64,000 nt of DNA, taken from contig NZ_JAVDDT010000001.1 of assembly GCF_030848495.1 (NCBI RefSeq), positions 248,001 through 312,000 on the forward strand, in the 5' to 3' direction. The position numbers were made by a program, and so were the translations under genes. How positions within the stretch are numbered: the stretch's first letter is position 1; the number at the start of each line of letters is the position of its first letter. This DNA is from Natronospira bacteriovora (GTDB lineage Bacteria > Pseudomonadota > Gammaproteobacteria > Natronospirales > Natronospiraceae). The notes under the pieces are model-generated. The model was not told where the DNA came from, searched no databases, and saw only the letters and a program-made list of their open reading frames with translations. Of the stretch, positions 35,931 through 48,050 are shown piece after piece.

Positions 35931-38003
35931 ATGAAACGAAGCTATCTGCCCGCATTGGTTCTGACCCAGTCACAAGATGACGCGGAAGTCCTGAATCGCC
36001 TGCTGCGCAATGCGGGCCACGCCGTGCGCCCGAAATGGATCAGCCGCTTTGAGGATCTGGAAAAGGAGCTGGCGGCCGAGGAGCCGGATCTCATCGTTTC
36101 CTACACCAAGGGTGCCGGTGCCGGATTGTCCAAGGTGATCGAGCTGCGCGATCGCCACGCCCCCCTGGTGCCGGTCATTGCCATCAGCGACGAAGTCAGC
36201 GAGGAGGCCGTGGCCAAGGCCATCCAGAACGGCGCCCGTGACCTGGTGAGCCTGGACAAGACCGAACGCCTGGTGGCCGTGGTGGCGCGGGAACTGGACG
36301 TACTCGGCCAGGCCCGCTCCCTTCAGGCGGCGCGGGAGAAGCTGCGGGAGTATGAAGAACGCTTCGAGGGCATCGTCAGTGAATCCGCCGATGCCCTGGC
36401 CTATATCCAGGAAGGCATCCATGTCAGCGCCAACCCGGCCTACATCGAATTGTTCGGGTTCGAAGACGCCGACGATGTGGAAGGCATGCCGGTGATGGAT
36501 TTCTTCGACAAGGCGTCCCAGGATCCGATCCGTACGGCCATCAAGAATGCCCTCAAGGGCAAGGCCATCGACGGCGAGGTCACCCTGACCGGCCGCAAGG
36601 CGGATGGGGAGACATTCGACGTCAAGGCCGAGATGCGAGCACTGGAGTATGACGGCGAACCGGCGGTTCAACTGGCCATCCGCAGCGAAGGCGGCGGTGA
36701 CTCGGCGGAGTATGAGCGCCAGCTGGCCGAACTGGAACGGCGCGACAGTCTGACCGGGCTCTTCAACCGCCAATATTTCAATCAGATTCTCACCCAGCGC
36801 TTCCAGACCCGTCAGGACGACAACCGTGCCCGCTGCCTGATGCTGCTGGAACCGGACAAATTCGACTCCATTCGCGAAAAAATCGGCGCCGTGGCCTCCG
36901 ACGACGTACTCAAGGGCCTCGGGGCAATGCTCCGGGATCACGTGGAAGACGGCGACATCCCCGGCCGACTGGAGAACACTACCCTGACGGTACTACTGGA
37001 ACGCCCCACCCGGGAGGCGGTGACCCAGTGGGCCGACGCGTTGAACAAGAAGATTGCCGCCCATGTCTTTGAGGCAGGCGGGCAATCCACCGCCATGACT
37101 GCCACCATTGGCATCGCCGCCATGGACGAGCACGTGGAAACCGCCGATGACGTGCTCAGAAATGCCCAGGAGGCCATGGCCCAGGGCAAGAAGGCTGGCC
37201 CCGGAAGCGCCGTGTTCTACGAGCCACCGGAAACCGACGCCGAGGGGCGCCTTTCCGATCACGCCTGGAGCAAGCGCATCCGCGCCGGCGTGGAACAGGA
37301 CCTGTTCCAGCTCGTCCATCAGCCCATTGCCGATCTGACCGGTGGCGACTCCGACCTGGTGGACATCCTGGTGCAGCTCAAGGATGAGGAAGGCGAGGAA
37401 CATCCGGCCAATGAATTCATGCCAGCCGCCGAGCGTGCCAAACTGGTGGGCATTGTGGATCACTGGGTGATCGACAATGCGGTGAACGTCCTCAAGGAGA
37501 AAGTGGACAAGGGGCAATCCGACCGTTACTTCATCCGCATCTCCCACCAGACCCTGGCCGACCCGAAGCTGGTCAAATGGGTGCTCACCAAGGTCAAGAA
37601 CTCGGGCGTCCCGGCCAAACATGTCGTCTTCGAGGTGTCGGAGAACTCAGTGGACAAGCGGCTCAAGGAGGCCAAGGCCTTTGCCACGGAAGCACGCAAG
37701 ATGGGTTGCGGCTTTGCCGTGGAACACTTCGGCGTGGGACTCAACTCCATGCAGACCCTGCAACACCTGGACATGGATTTTCTGAAGATCGACGGTTCCT
37801 TCATGCAGGGCATTGACGGTGATGATGCCAAACGCGAACAGGTGGAACAGTTCATCGAGGCCGCCAAGGCCCGCAACATCGCAACCGTCGCCGAGCGGGT
37901 GGAAGACGCCAACACCATGGCCGTACTGTTCCAGCTGGGCGTGGCCTACATTCAGGGCAACTACGTGCAGGAACCGGAAGTGGTGATGGCGGATCAAGGC
38001 TAA
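35931..38003 (+). CDS. FimX-like protein: degenerate REC-PAS-GGDEF-EAL
   Basis: The 690-residue protein has a receiver-like domain (about 5-125) lacking the phospho-acceptor Asp (PDLIVSYTKG), a PAS domain (about 145-255), a GGDEF-like domain (about 265-435) whose signature is replaced (RLENTTLTVLL), and an EAL-like domain (about 445-690) with DILVQL instead of EAL and EHFGVGL instead of DDFG. This is the architecture of FimX, a c-di-GMP receptor for type IV pili that binds but does not cleave the nucleotide. A start at 35931 gives MKRSYLPALVLTQS; a GTG 17 codons upstream is possible. No pilus genes lie nearby. Confidence 0.85.
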   Translation: MKRSYLPALVLTQSQDDAEVLNRLLRNAGHAVRPKWISRFEDLEKELAAEEPDLIVSYTKGAGAGLSKVIELRDRHAPLVPVIAISDEVSEEAVAKAIQNGARDLVSLDKTERLVAVVARELDVLGQARSLQAAREKLREYEERFEGIVSESADALAYIQEGIHVSANPAYIELFGFEDADDVEGMPVMDFFDKASQDPIRTAIKNALKGKAIDGEVTLTGRKADGETFDVKAEMRALEYDGEPAVQLAIRSEGGGDSAEYERQLAELERRDSLTGLFNRQYFNQILTQRFQTRQDDNRARCLMLLEPDKFDSIREKIGAVASDDVLKGLGAMLRDHVEDGDIPGRLENTTLTVLLERPTREAVTQWADALNKKIAAHVFEAGGQSTAMTATIGIAAMDEHVETADDVLRNAQEAMAQGKKAGPGSAVFYEPPETDAEGRLSDHAWSKRIRAGVEQDLFQLVHQPIADLTGGDSDLVDILVQLKDEEGEEHPANEFMPAAERAKLVGIVDHWVIDNAVNVLKEKVDKGQSDRYFIRISHQTLADPKLVKWVLTKVKNSGVPAKHVVFEVSENSVDKRLKEAKAFATEARKMGCGFAVEHFGVGLNSMQTLQHLDMDFLKIDGSFMQGIDGDDAKREQVEQFIEAAKARNIATVAERVEDANTMAVLFQLGVAYIQGNYVQEPEVVMADQG

Positions 38004-38039
38004 GGCACCAATCTCTCCGCGCCAAGAGCCCTCGCAGTC

Positions 38040-38114
38040 GTAATCGTAGTCGTAGTCGTAATCGGCATTTGGAAGGCTGCCTGAAAACCCGATTACGATT
38101 ACGACTACGATTAC
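38040..38114. repeat. Inverted arrays of a GATTAC-type hexanucleotide
   Basis: Four hexamers at 38040-38063 (GTAATC, GTAGTC, GTAGTC, GTAATC) face four at 38091-38114 (GATTAC, GATTAC, GACTAC, GATTAC). They form an imperfect 24-bp stem with a 27-base loop, placed between the stop of the FimX-like gene and the bidirectional terminator. Confidence 0.88.
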
Positions 38115-38115
38115 G

Positions 38116-38155
38116 AAAAAAGCCGGCATCCCTTTGGGGTCTGCCGGCTTTTTTT
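38116..38155. terminator. Bidirectional terminator between the FimX-like gene and htpX
   Basis: Six As, GCCGGCA, a 13-base loop, TGCCGGC and seven Ts form a stem with A- and T-runs on both sides. It serves two convergent genes. Confidence 0.92.
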
Positions 38156-38173
38156 GCTGGGCTCGTGGCGCGA

Positions 38174-39055
38174 TCACACAGCCTTGCGCTGCAGGGCCTC
38201 GATCCGTTCTTCCAGGGGCGGATGCGTCATGAACAGGCGCTTGATGCCCTGCCCCGGACGGCCAAAGATACCGAAGGCCGCCATCTGGTCCGGCAGTTCC
38301 TCGTTGCGGCGGCCGCCGAGACGACGCAGGGCGGAAACCATCTTGTCCTTGCCGGCCAGTCGGGCACCGCCCTCGTCCGCCCGGAACTCGCGGTAGCGCG
38401 AGAACCAGAACACGATGGTGCTGGCCAGAATCCCCAGTACCATCTGGGCGATGAAGGCGGTCACGAAAAAGCCAATGCCGTGCCCGCTCTCGTTCTTGAA
38501 GATCAGCCGATCCACCAGATGGCCGATGATCCGGGAGAAGAAGATCACAAAGGTATTGACCACGCCCTGCACCAGGGCCAGCGTCACCATGTCGCCATTG
38601 GCCACATGACTCACCTCATGGCCCAGCACGGCTTCCACTTCATCCCGGCTCATGTTGCGCAGCAGGCCGACACTCACCGCCACCAGGGCGTTGTTCTTGT
38701 TCATGCCGGTGGCGAAGGCATTCATTTCCTCGCCCGGGTAGATCGCCACTTCCGGCATCTTGATGCCGGCCTGGCGTGCCTGATTCTCCACCACCCGCAG
38801 CAGCCAGGCTTCGGTTTCATTACGCGGCTGCCCGATCACCTGGGCGCCCGTCATCTTCTTCGCCGACCATTTGGAAATGGCCAGGGAGATGAAAGAGCCA
38901 CCCATGCCAAGGATGAAGGAGAAGATCAGCAGAGCCTGGAAATTGATGGCGCCGTGTTCATCCAGGTAGCGATCCACCCCGAGGATGGAGGCCACGATGA
39001 ACAGCACGGCGATGATCGCCAGGTTGGTAAGAAGGAAAAGTCCAACTCGCTTCAT
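38174..39055 (-). CDS. htpX: Membrane zinc metalloprotease HtpX
   Basis: HtpX is an inner-membrane protease for quality control of membrane proteins. The 293 residues match E. coli HtpX (293). The zinc motif HEVSH is at about 144-148, with a third ligand Glu in [14 protein letters not shown]. Membrane helices lie at about 5-25, 36-56, 160-180 and 195-215. It lies alone between the terminator and parC on the same strand, with a gap of about 138 bases. Confidence 0.97.
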   Translation of the reverse strand: MKRVGLFLLTNLAIIAVLFIVASILGVDRYLDEHGAINFQALLIFSFILGMGGSFISLAISKWSAKKMTGAQVIGQPRNETEAWLLRVVENQARQAGIKMPEVAIYPGEEMNAFATGMNKNNALVAVSVGLLRNMSRDEVEAVLGHEVSHVANGDMVTLALVQGVVNTFVIFFSRIIGHLVDRLIFKNESGHGIGFFVTAFIAQMVLGILASTIVFWFSRYREFRADEGGARLAGKDKMVSALRRLGGRRNEELPDQMAAFGIFGRPGQGIKRLFMTHPPLEERIEALQRKAV

Positions 39056-39193
39056 GGTTGTTCGCTCTCCGAGCCGTCTGAACCGATCATGGATATGGGG
39101 ACCCTGCCCTGAATCTCAAGGCAAGCGCCGCTGGGCCCCAGGGATTGACCGTGGCGCCGCCCCAAGGTTCGGCGCCACGGCTTCACAATCCGT

Positions 39194-41464
39194 CTATGAC
39201 TTCGAAGGCAGGCGTGACTGGGGCACCAGGGCATCCACCTTGCGCCAGCCCTGGGGCAGCTTGTAGCCCCGGCGCCCGCGCTCACCCACATACTCGTCCA
39301 GTTCCGAGGGCGTCAGCCGCTTGTAGCGCTGGCCGCTGAAGAGCACCAGGCTGTCAGCTTCATCGAAGGCAGTGGCGGCCACCACGTTCTCCTCTCCGGT
39401 CTTGAGCTTCTTCGGCGGGATGCCCATCAGCTTGTTGCCCTTGCCACGACTCAGCTCCGGCAACTCCTCCAGAGGGAAGGTCAGGAAATGACCCTCGCTG
39501 CCGGCCACCGCAATCCAGTCACTGGTCGGGTCCACCACCGGAGTGGGCGGCAACACACGGGCGCCTTTGGGCACGGTCAGTACCGCCTTGCCCTTGCGAT
39601 TACGGCTGTACATATCACCCAGACGGCAGACGAAACCATGCCCCTGGTCGGTTACCAGCAGCCAGCGGTCGTCCTCACCGCCAATCATGACGCCGGCAAA
39701 GGTGGCGCCGTCCGGCGGATTGACGCGAGCGGACAGAGGTTCGCCCTGGCCCCGGGCGGAAGGCAGGGTATGCGCGGGAATGGTGTAAGTACGTCCCGTG
39801 GAATCAAGAAAGACCGCCAGCTGGTTGCTGCGGCCCTGGGCGGAGGCAAGGTAACCATCCCCCGACTTGTAGTTGAGGCTGACCGGATCCACCTCGTGCC
39901 CCTTGGCCGCGCGGGCCAGGCCACGCTTGGACAGCACGACGGTGACCGGCTCGGAAGGCACCAGTTCGGTCTCGTCCAGGGGCCTCGCCGCACTGCGACT
40001 GACGATGGGCGAGCGACGCTCGTCGCCGAAGCGCTCGGCATCCGCCAGAATCTCCTTCTTGATCAGGGTCTTGAGGCGCTGCTGTGAACCCAGGGTCTTT
40101 TCCAGCTGCTGGCGCTCTTTCTCCAGTTCTTCCTGCTCACCCCGGATCTTCATCTCTTCGAGCCGGGCCAGGTGACGCAGCTTGAGTTCCAGGATGGCCT
40201 CGGCCTGGTCATCACTGAGGCCGAAGCGTTTCATCAGCACCGGCTTGGGCCTGTCTTCCTCGCGGATGATGCGGATTACCTCGTCAATGTTGAGATAGGC
40301 GATCAGCAGGCCTTCCAGCACATGCAGACGGGCCAGAACCTTGTCCAGGCGATGCTGCAAGCGGCGGGTCACCGTGGTCATGCGGTAACTCAGCCATTCG
40401 CTCAGCATGTCCTTGAGGTTGTGCACCCGCGGACGGCCATCCAGGCCGATGACATTCAGGTTCACCCGGTAATTGCGCTCCAGATCGGTGGTGGCAAACA
40501 GATGGTTCATGAGCTGTTCACAGTCCACCCGGTTGGAGCGGGGCACGATGACCAGGCGCACGGGGTTCTCGTGATCAGACTCGTCCCGCAGATCGGCCAC
40601 CAGGGGCAGTTTCTTCTGGCGCATCTGCTCGGCAATCTGCTCCAGCACCTTGCTGCCGGAGGTGTGGTGCGGCAGGCCGGTGATGACGATCTCACCGTCC
40701 TCCCGCTGCCAGGCAGCACGCATGCGGATGCTGCCGTTTCCGGTCTCGTAGATGCGGCGAATCTCCTCCCGGGGGGTGATGATCTCCGCTTCCGTGGGGT
40801 AATCCGGCCCCTGGATGTGTTCGCACAGTTCGGCCAGGGGCGTGCGACTGTTTTCCAGCAGGCGCACGCAGGCCGATGCCACTTCCCGCAGGTTGTGGGG
40901 CGGAATGTCCGTGGCCATGCCCACGGCGATCCCCGTGGTGCCATTGAGCAGCACGTTGGGCAGGCGGGCCGGCAGGGTGACGGGTTCTTTCAGGGTGCCG
41001 TCGAAGTTGGCGCCCCAGTCCACCGTGCCCTGCCCCAGCTCGGACAGCAGCACACCGGCGTAGGGGGTCAGACGCGCCTCGGTATAACGCATGGCGGCGA
41101 AGGACTTGGGGTCATCCGGCGAACCCCAGTTGCCCTGCCCGTCCACCAGCGGATAACGGTAGCCGAAGGGCTGCGCCATGATGACCATGGCCTCGTAACA
41201 GGCGGAATCCCCGTGGGGATGGTATTTGCCCAGCACATCACCGATGGTGCGCGCCGATTTCTTCGGCTTGGCGGCCGCGGTGAGGCCCAGCTCGGACATG
41301 GCATAGACAATCCGGCGCTGCACCGGCTTGAGACCATCCCCCACGTGGGGCAGGGCCCGATCCAGCACCACGTACATGGAATAGTCGAGATAGGCCTTTT
41401 CGGTGAAATCCTTGAGCGCCTGTTTCTCGAACGGTTCGTACTCGCTGTTGCTGATATCCGTCAT
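39194..41464 (-). CDS. parC: DNA topoisomerase IV subunit A
   Basis: ParC is the DNA-cutting subunit of topoisomerase IV, which unlinks daughter chromosomes. The 756 residues match E. coli ParC (752). The active-site Tyr is in [10 protein letters not shown]. The quinolone-determining stretch [13 protein letters not shown] keeps the wild-type Ser and Glu. The C-terminal beta-pinwheel ends near residue 745. It starts 12 bases after parE. Confidence 0.97.
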   Translation of the reverse strand: MTDISNSEYEPFEKQALKDFTEKAYLDYSMYVVLDRALPHVGDGLKPVQRRIVYAMSELGLTAAAKPKKSARTIGDVLGKYHPHGDSACYEAMVIMAQPFGYRYPLVDGQGNWGSPDDPKSFAAMRYTEARLTPYAGVLLSELGQGTVDWGANFDGTLKEPVTLPARLPNVLLNGTTGIAVGMATDIPPHNLREVASACVRLLENSRTPLAELCEHIQGPDYPTEAEIITPREEIRRIYETGNGSIRMRAAWQREDGEIVITGLPHHTSGSKVLEQIAEQMRQKKLPLVADLRDESDHENPVRLVIVPRSNRVDCEQLMNHLFATTDLERNYRVNLNVIGLDGRPRVHNLKDMLSEWLSYRMTTVTRRLQHRLDKVLARLHVLEGLLIAYLNIDEVIRIIREEDRPKPVLMKRFGLSDDQAEAILELKLRHLARLEEMKIRGEQEELEKERQQLEKTLGSQQRLKTLIKKEILADAERFGDERRSPIVSRSAARPLDETELVPSEPVTVVLSKRGLARAAKGHEVDPVSLNYKSGDGYLASAQGRSNQLAVFLDSTGRTYTIPAHTLPSARGQGEPLSARVNPPDGATFAGVMIGGEDDRWLLVTDQGHGFVCRLGDMYSRNRKGKAVLTVPKGARVLPPTPVVDPTSDWIAVAGSEGHFLTFPLEELPELSRGKGNKLMGIPPKKLKTGEENVVAATAFDEADSLVLFSGQRYKRLTPSELDEYVGERGRRGYKLPQGWRKVDALVPQSRLPSKS

Positions 41465-41476
41465 TCAGGAAATCCT

Positions 41477-43408
<1,932 letters not shown>

Positions 43409-43529
43409 CTAAACGACTGCCCCGACAGACAACAGGCCTTGACTCGCCGACCTTTTGGCGCTTTCCCCAGCCAAGGCTGCCCCCTGCAGCCGGGATCAAA
43501 GCCTTGTTCGTCTCTCCCGCCAAAAGACA

Positions 43530-43556
43530 ACGCCCGGGACCAAAGGCACCGGGCGT
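43530..43556 (-). terminator. Terminator of the RND efflux operon
   Basis: ACGCCCGG and CCGGGCGT enclose an 11-base loop; on the minus strand the stem is followed by TGTCTTTT. It begins about 27 bases after the tolC stop. Confidence 0.75.
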
Positions 43557-43582
43557 CGCTGCCAGATAATCAACAGGGGAGC

Positions 43583-44962
43583 CTAATCCAGAAACAAGGC
43601 CGCGAGCTGGCGCAGGTCATCCGCATCAAGCTGCCCGACGGCCCGGCGAAGACGCAGGCTGTCGATCAGGTAAGCATAGCGGACTTCGCTCAGGCGGGCC
43701 CGGGCATCCGCCAGCTCACGGCGCGCATTGAGCAGATCCACGGTGCTGCGGGTGCCGACTTCCACCCCCACTTCCGTCGCTTCCACGGCCGTCTCGCTGG
43801 AACGAACGGCCTGCCTCAGCGCGGCCACCTGTGCCACCCCGGCCCGGACACCGAGGAAGGCATCCCGGGTGCTCCGGCGCACTTCCCGGGTGGCCAGATC
43901 CACCCCGGACCAGGCCTCCCGCTCCGCGGCCCTTGCCTCGCGCACGCGGGAGTTGTTCTCGCCGCCGGTGAACAGGGGCACCGTCAGTTGCAGGCCGATC
44001 TGATCATTCACGGTGTCCTGATTCTGAAAGGGGTTATCGCCGGAACGATCCACCCAGCGCCGGGACGCCACCAGATCCACGGTGGGGTATCGACCCGCCC
44101 TCGCCTGCCGCACGCGATCGCCCGACGCTTCCGCCACGAAGCGCGCGGCATTGAGTTCGGGATTGTGCTCGAAGGCCCGTTCCACCCAGAAATCGATGTC
44201 CGCCGGCTCCGGCATGGCCGGCTCGATCTCGCCCCGCGGCCGGGACACCATCGGGAAGTGACGCCCGGTGATCTCGTAGAGGCGTTCGCGGGCGAGCTCC
44301 AGCTGACGCTCGGCTCCAATTTCGTCGGCCAGGGCGCGGTCATGGGCCGCCCGTGCTTCCTCCACATCCGTGCGGGAGGCCACGCCCACTTCACGGGAAA
44401 ACTCGGCCCGCTCCAGTTCCACCTCGAAGGCCTCGCGGGTGATCACGCGGGTTTCCAGGTTCTCCGCCGCCAGCAGCAGGTCGAAATAGGCCTGGGCCAC
44501 CCGAATGAGCAGATCCTGCAGGGCACCATCGTACTGGGCCTCGGCCTCGGCCACCCTGGCCTCGGCTTCGCTCAACCCCACCCAGGCATCCCATCGGAAC
44601 AGGGTCTGGCGCACTTCCAGTCCGTAACTGGTGGTTTCGGTATTGGACTCAAAGTCCACCAGGCCCACTTCCTGGGTCGCCGGGTCGAAACCGATCTGCT
44701 CCCCGTCCACCCAGCTTTCGTCCATCTGGCCGGACAGGGAAACCGTCGGCAGGAGCCGTGCCCGGGCCTGGGGACGCGCCTCATTGAGGCGATCCAGACG
44801 GGCCCGTGCCTGATGGATGCGGGGGTCATTTTCCATCGCCAGCTCGTAGACGGTGAGCAGGTCCGGGGGTCGCTGCGCCGGCCCGGCAATGCTGCCGAGG
44901 CTGACGGCAAACAGAGACGTGGCTACGACAAGGAGCTTGGCACTGTGCTTGATGATCATCAT
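43583..44962 (-). CDS. tolC: TolC-family outer-membrane efflux protein
   Basis: The 459-residue product has a signal peptide (about 1-26) and two repeated outer-membrane-efflux domains with long helices, as in TolC. Recognisable blocks are LEVRQTLFRWDAWVGLSEAE and its counterpart QLTVPLFTGGENNSRVREAR in the second repeat, and SEVRYAYLIDSLRLRRAVGQ near the end. It is the last gene of the tetR-MFP-RND-tolC operon and forms the exit duct of that pump. Confidence 0.94.
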   Translation of the reverse strand: MMIIKHSAKLLVVATSLFAVSLGSIAGPAQRPPDLLTVYELAMENDPRIHQARARLDRLNEARPQARARLLPTVSLSGQMDESWVDGEQIGFDPATQEVGLVDFESNTETTSYGLEVRQTLFRWDAWVGLSEAEARVAEAEAQYDGALQDLLIRVAQAYFDLLLAAENLETRVITREAFEVELERAEFSREVGVASRTDVEEARAAHDRALADEIGAERQLELARERLYEITGRHFPMVSRPRGEIEPAMPEPADIDFWVERAFEHNPELNAARFVAEASGDRVRQARAGRYPTVDLVASRRWVDRSGDNPFQNQDTVNDQIGLQLTVPLFTGGENNSRVREARAAEREAWSGVDLATREVRRSTRDAFLGVRAGVAQVAALRQAVRSSETAVEATEVGVEVGTRSTVDLLNARRELADARARLSEVRYAYLIDSLRLRRAVGQLDADDLRQLAALFLD

Positions 44963-44971
44963 ATCCCCCGA

Positions 44972-47900
44972 TCAGGCATCGCCTGCATGTGCGCCAACCG
45001 GCCGGCTTCGGGCCAGTCGATTTTCAACCAGTGAATAGGCGCTGGGAATCACCACCAGCGTCAGCAGGGTGGATGCCATCATCCCGAAGATGATGGACAC
45101 CCCCAGAGCCGTATTGCCCTGCGCCCCCGGACCGGTATCCAGGGCAGCCGGCACCATGGCCAGAATCAGCGTCAGCGAGGTCATCAGAACCGGTCGCAGA
45201 CGAATGGGGCAGGCCTCCTTGAGCGCATCATCGACGGACAGACCCCGTTTGTCACGATACTGGTTGGTCAGGTCGATCAGCAGAATGGAGTTCTTGGTCA
45301 CCACCCCGATGAGCAGGACCATGCCGATCATGGAGAAGATATTAAGGCTCTGCCCGGTAATGAACAGGCCCACAAAGGCACCCGTAATGGCCAGCGGCAT
45401 GGCCAGCATCACGATCACCGGCTGAATGAAGGAATTGAACTGACTCCCCAGCACCATGTAAACGAGAATGATGGCCACGGCAAAGACAAACAGGATGGCC
45501 GTGATGGTGCGCTGGAATTCACGCGCCTGCCCGGTGATGGCAATGCTGTAGCCCAGGGGCAGGAATTCTTCACCGAGACGCTCTACCCGATCAACGGCAT
45601 CACCCAGGGGCACCTCCGGATCCACGAAGAAGGCGGCACTGTACTCCAGGTTGAAACGGCTGATCACCGCCGGACCGATGTCTTCTTCAAGGCTGGCCAC
45701 CTCATCCAGGCGAACCAGTTCGCCGTTGGCGGCCCGAAGCTGAACACGCTCGATATCCTCGATGACACGGAACTGGTCTTCACGCCCCTTGAGCCGGATG
45801 TCATAGCGTTCACCGCCCCCGAAATCATCATCGTAACGGGCAACGTCAATGCCGCCGACCAGCACGTTCACGCTTCGCGCCACGTCAAAGGTTGACAGCC
45901 CCACCAGACGCGCCGCATCCCGGTCCACGTTGAGGCGAAGCTCCGGCTGATCCAGGCGCAGGTCCAGGTCCACCCGGCCCATGCCGGGCTCGTCGTTCAA
46001 GCGAACCTCGAACTCCCGGGCGAGACGAGCCACTTCATCCACGTCCGGCCCCTGCAGGAAGAACTGCAGCGGTTCACCCCGCTGCCCGCCGATCAGACTG
46101 GGCGGGGCGGCAAAGGCCCGCACCCCACTGAGTGCCTGGAAACGCTCGGACACCCGGGCCATGACCTCCTGCTGAGTGGCCTCACGATCGGCATAGTCTT
46201 TCAGGCGCACGAAGAGGATGCCCTGATTGACCTGCCCACCGCCCTGGCCCAGGCCAATGGCAGCAAAGAAGCGATCCACCTCGGGCTGCTCGGCAATGAT
46301 GGCTTCGATTTCCTGCAGCTTGCGGTCGCTGTACTCGATGCTTGAACCCAGCGGCACCCGATAGCTGACCACGAACTGACCTTCGTCTTCGTCGGGGGCA
46401 AACTCGCCACCCAGGGATCCGGCCAGGTAAAAGGAAGGCAGCACCAGGGCGAGGGCAATCAGCAGCACACTGACCCGATGCCGCAGGGCCAGCGCCAGAC
46501 TGGCCCGGTAGAAACCGTCCATCCGCCTGAAGGCGTTCTCAAGCACCCAGTACGTCTTGCCGTGGGCCCTGGGCACGTGCAGAAAACGGGCACAGAGCAT
46601 GGGAATCAGCGTCAGTGCCACGAAGGTGGAGGCAATGATGCCGAACACCACCACCACGGCGAAGGACTCGAAGAATCGCCCGATGATGCCCTCCATGAAG
46701 ATCACCGGACCAAAAATCGACACCAGGGACAGTGACGAGGCAATGATGGCAAAAAAGACCTGATTGGAACCCTCGACGGCGGCCACGACAGGATCGTCGG
46801 TTCCGGTTTCCCGGTGTCGATAGACGTTCTCCAGCACCACGATGGCATCGTCCACCACCACCCCGATCAGGAGCAGGATGGCGAGCATGGTCATGGAGTT
46901 GAGGGTGTAACCGAAGAAATAGATCACCGCCACCACGGCCAGCAGGGACACCGGAATGGAGGCCGCGATGATCAGGGTGGAGCGGATACTCTTGAGAAAG
47001 ACCCACATCACCAGTGCCGCCAGGATGATGGCGATGATGAGGGTACGCTCCAGGTTGTCGATCAGGTTGTTGATGAAGATGGACTGGTCGGAGGAAACGG
47101 TCAGGCGCATCCCCGGGGGCAACTGGGGCCGGATTTCCTCATCCACCCGCTTGCGCACTTCATTGACGATCTCCACCGTATTGGTACCGGCGATCTTGAC
47201 CACGCCGATACCGATGGTGGGTTCCTTGTTGAAGCGTGCCAGGCGCCGGTAATCCTCCAGGCCATCAATGATCTCGGCCACATCGTTCAGGCGCACCAGG
47301 TGCCCTTCCCGACTGGCGATGATCATTTGACCAAGCGCGTCAGGGTCATCGAACTCCATGTCGAGCTTGATCAGATGCTCACGCTGGTCACCCACCAGAA
47401 AACCACCCGGCAGCTGGAAATGTTCCGCCTGGAAGGCGTTGACCACGTCCTGGACCGTCAGGCGTTCGGCGGCCAGCGCCACTACATCCAGCTCCACCCG
47501 AATGTTGCGCTCGCGGCCACCGCCGATGATTACATCCCCCACACCCGAGATGGTTTCCAGACGCCGCCGGATGTTGTTATCGGCGTAATCCGAAAGCTGC
47601 TGCAGTGTGCGGTCACCCTGCAACGACAGCCACATCACTGGCGAGGCATCGGCCTCCACCTTCTGGATGATGGGGTCCTCGGCATCGGCAGGCAGACGGT
47701 TCACCACTTCCCGGACCTTGGCCTGCACCTCGTTGAAGGCCACGTCAATATCCGCATCCAGGTTGAAGACGATGGTGACAACCGACGTGCCGGGGGAGGA
47801 CGTGGACTGGAGATCATCGATGCCGGGCACGGTATTCACCGCCCGCTCGATTTCCCGGGTCACGCTGGCATCGATAATGTCGGGATCGGCCCCCGGCATC

Positions 47901-48049
47901 ACCGTCACCACTGAAATGATGGGAAAGTCGATGTCCGGCAGGCGGTCGGTGCCGATATCGTTGTAGCCAATGAGACCAAAGAGCACCAGCACGGCGCTCA
48001 TCATGAAGGCCATCACATGGCGCTTGACGGAAAACTCGGGCAAGGTCAT
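44972..48049 (-). CDS. RND multidrug efflux transporter, inner-membrane pump
   Basis: The 1025-residue protein has the standard HAE-1 RND layout: 12 membrane helices in two halves and two large periplasmic loops (about 35-335 and 560-860). The proton-relay Asp pair is in IGVVVDDAIVVLENVYRH. The C-terminal block MIGMVLLIGVVTKNSILLID is also typical. The substrate cannot be read from sequence. Its ATG lies one base after the membrane-fusion gene ends; tolC follows within nine bases. Confidence 0.95.
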   Translation of the reverse strand: MTLPEFSVKRHVMAFMMSAVLVLFGLIGYNDIGTDRLPDIDFPIISVVTVMPGADPDIIDASVTREIERAVNTVPGIDDLQSTSSPGTSVVTIVFNLDADIDVAFNEVQAKVREVVNRLPADAEDPIIQKVEADASPVMWLSLQGDRTLQQLSDYADNNIRRRLETISGVGDVIIGGGRERNIRVELDVVALAAERLTVQDVVNAFQAEHFQLPGGFLVGDQREHLIKLDMEFDDPDALGQMIIASREGHLVRLNDVAEIIDGLEDYRRLARFNKEPTIGIGVVKIAGTNTVEIVNEVRKRVDEEIRPQLPPGMRLTVSSDQSIFINNLIDNLERTLIIAIILAALVMWVFLKSIRSTLIIAASIPVSLLAVVAVIYFFGYTLNSMTMLAILLLIGVVVDDAIVVLENVYRHRETGTDDPVVAAVEGSNQVFFAIIASSLSLVSIFGPVIFMEGIIGRFFESFAVVVVFGIIASTFVALTLIPMLCARFLHVPRAHGKTYWVLENAFRRMDGFYRASLALALRHRVSVLLIALALVLPSFYLAGSLGGEFAPDEDEGQFVVSYRVPLGSSIEYSDRKLQEIEAIIAEQPEVDRFFAAIGLGQGGGQVNQGILFVRLKDYADREATQQEVMARVSERFQALSGVRAFAAPPSLIGGQRGEPLQFFLQGPDVDEVARLAREFEVRLNDEPGMGRVDLDLRLDQPELRLNVDRDAARLVGLSTFDVARSVNVLVGGIDVARYDDDFGGGERYDIRLKGREDQFRVIEDIERVQLRAANGELVRLDEVASLEEDIGPAVISRFNLEYSAAFFVDPEVPLGDAVDRVERLGEEFLPLGYSIAITGQAREFQRTITAILFVFAVAIILVYMVLGSQFNSFIQPVIVMLAMPLAITGAFVGLFITGQSLNIFSMIGMVLLIGVVTKNSILLIDLTNQYRDKRGLSVDDALKEACPIRLRPVLMTSLTLILAMVPAALDTGPGAQGNTALGVSIIFGMMASTLLTLVVIPSAYSLVENRLARSRPVGAHAGDA

Positions 48050-48050
48050 G

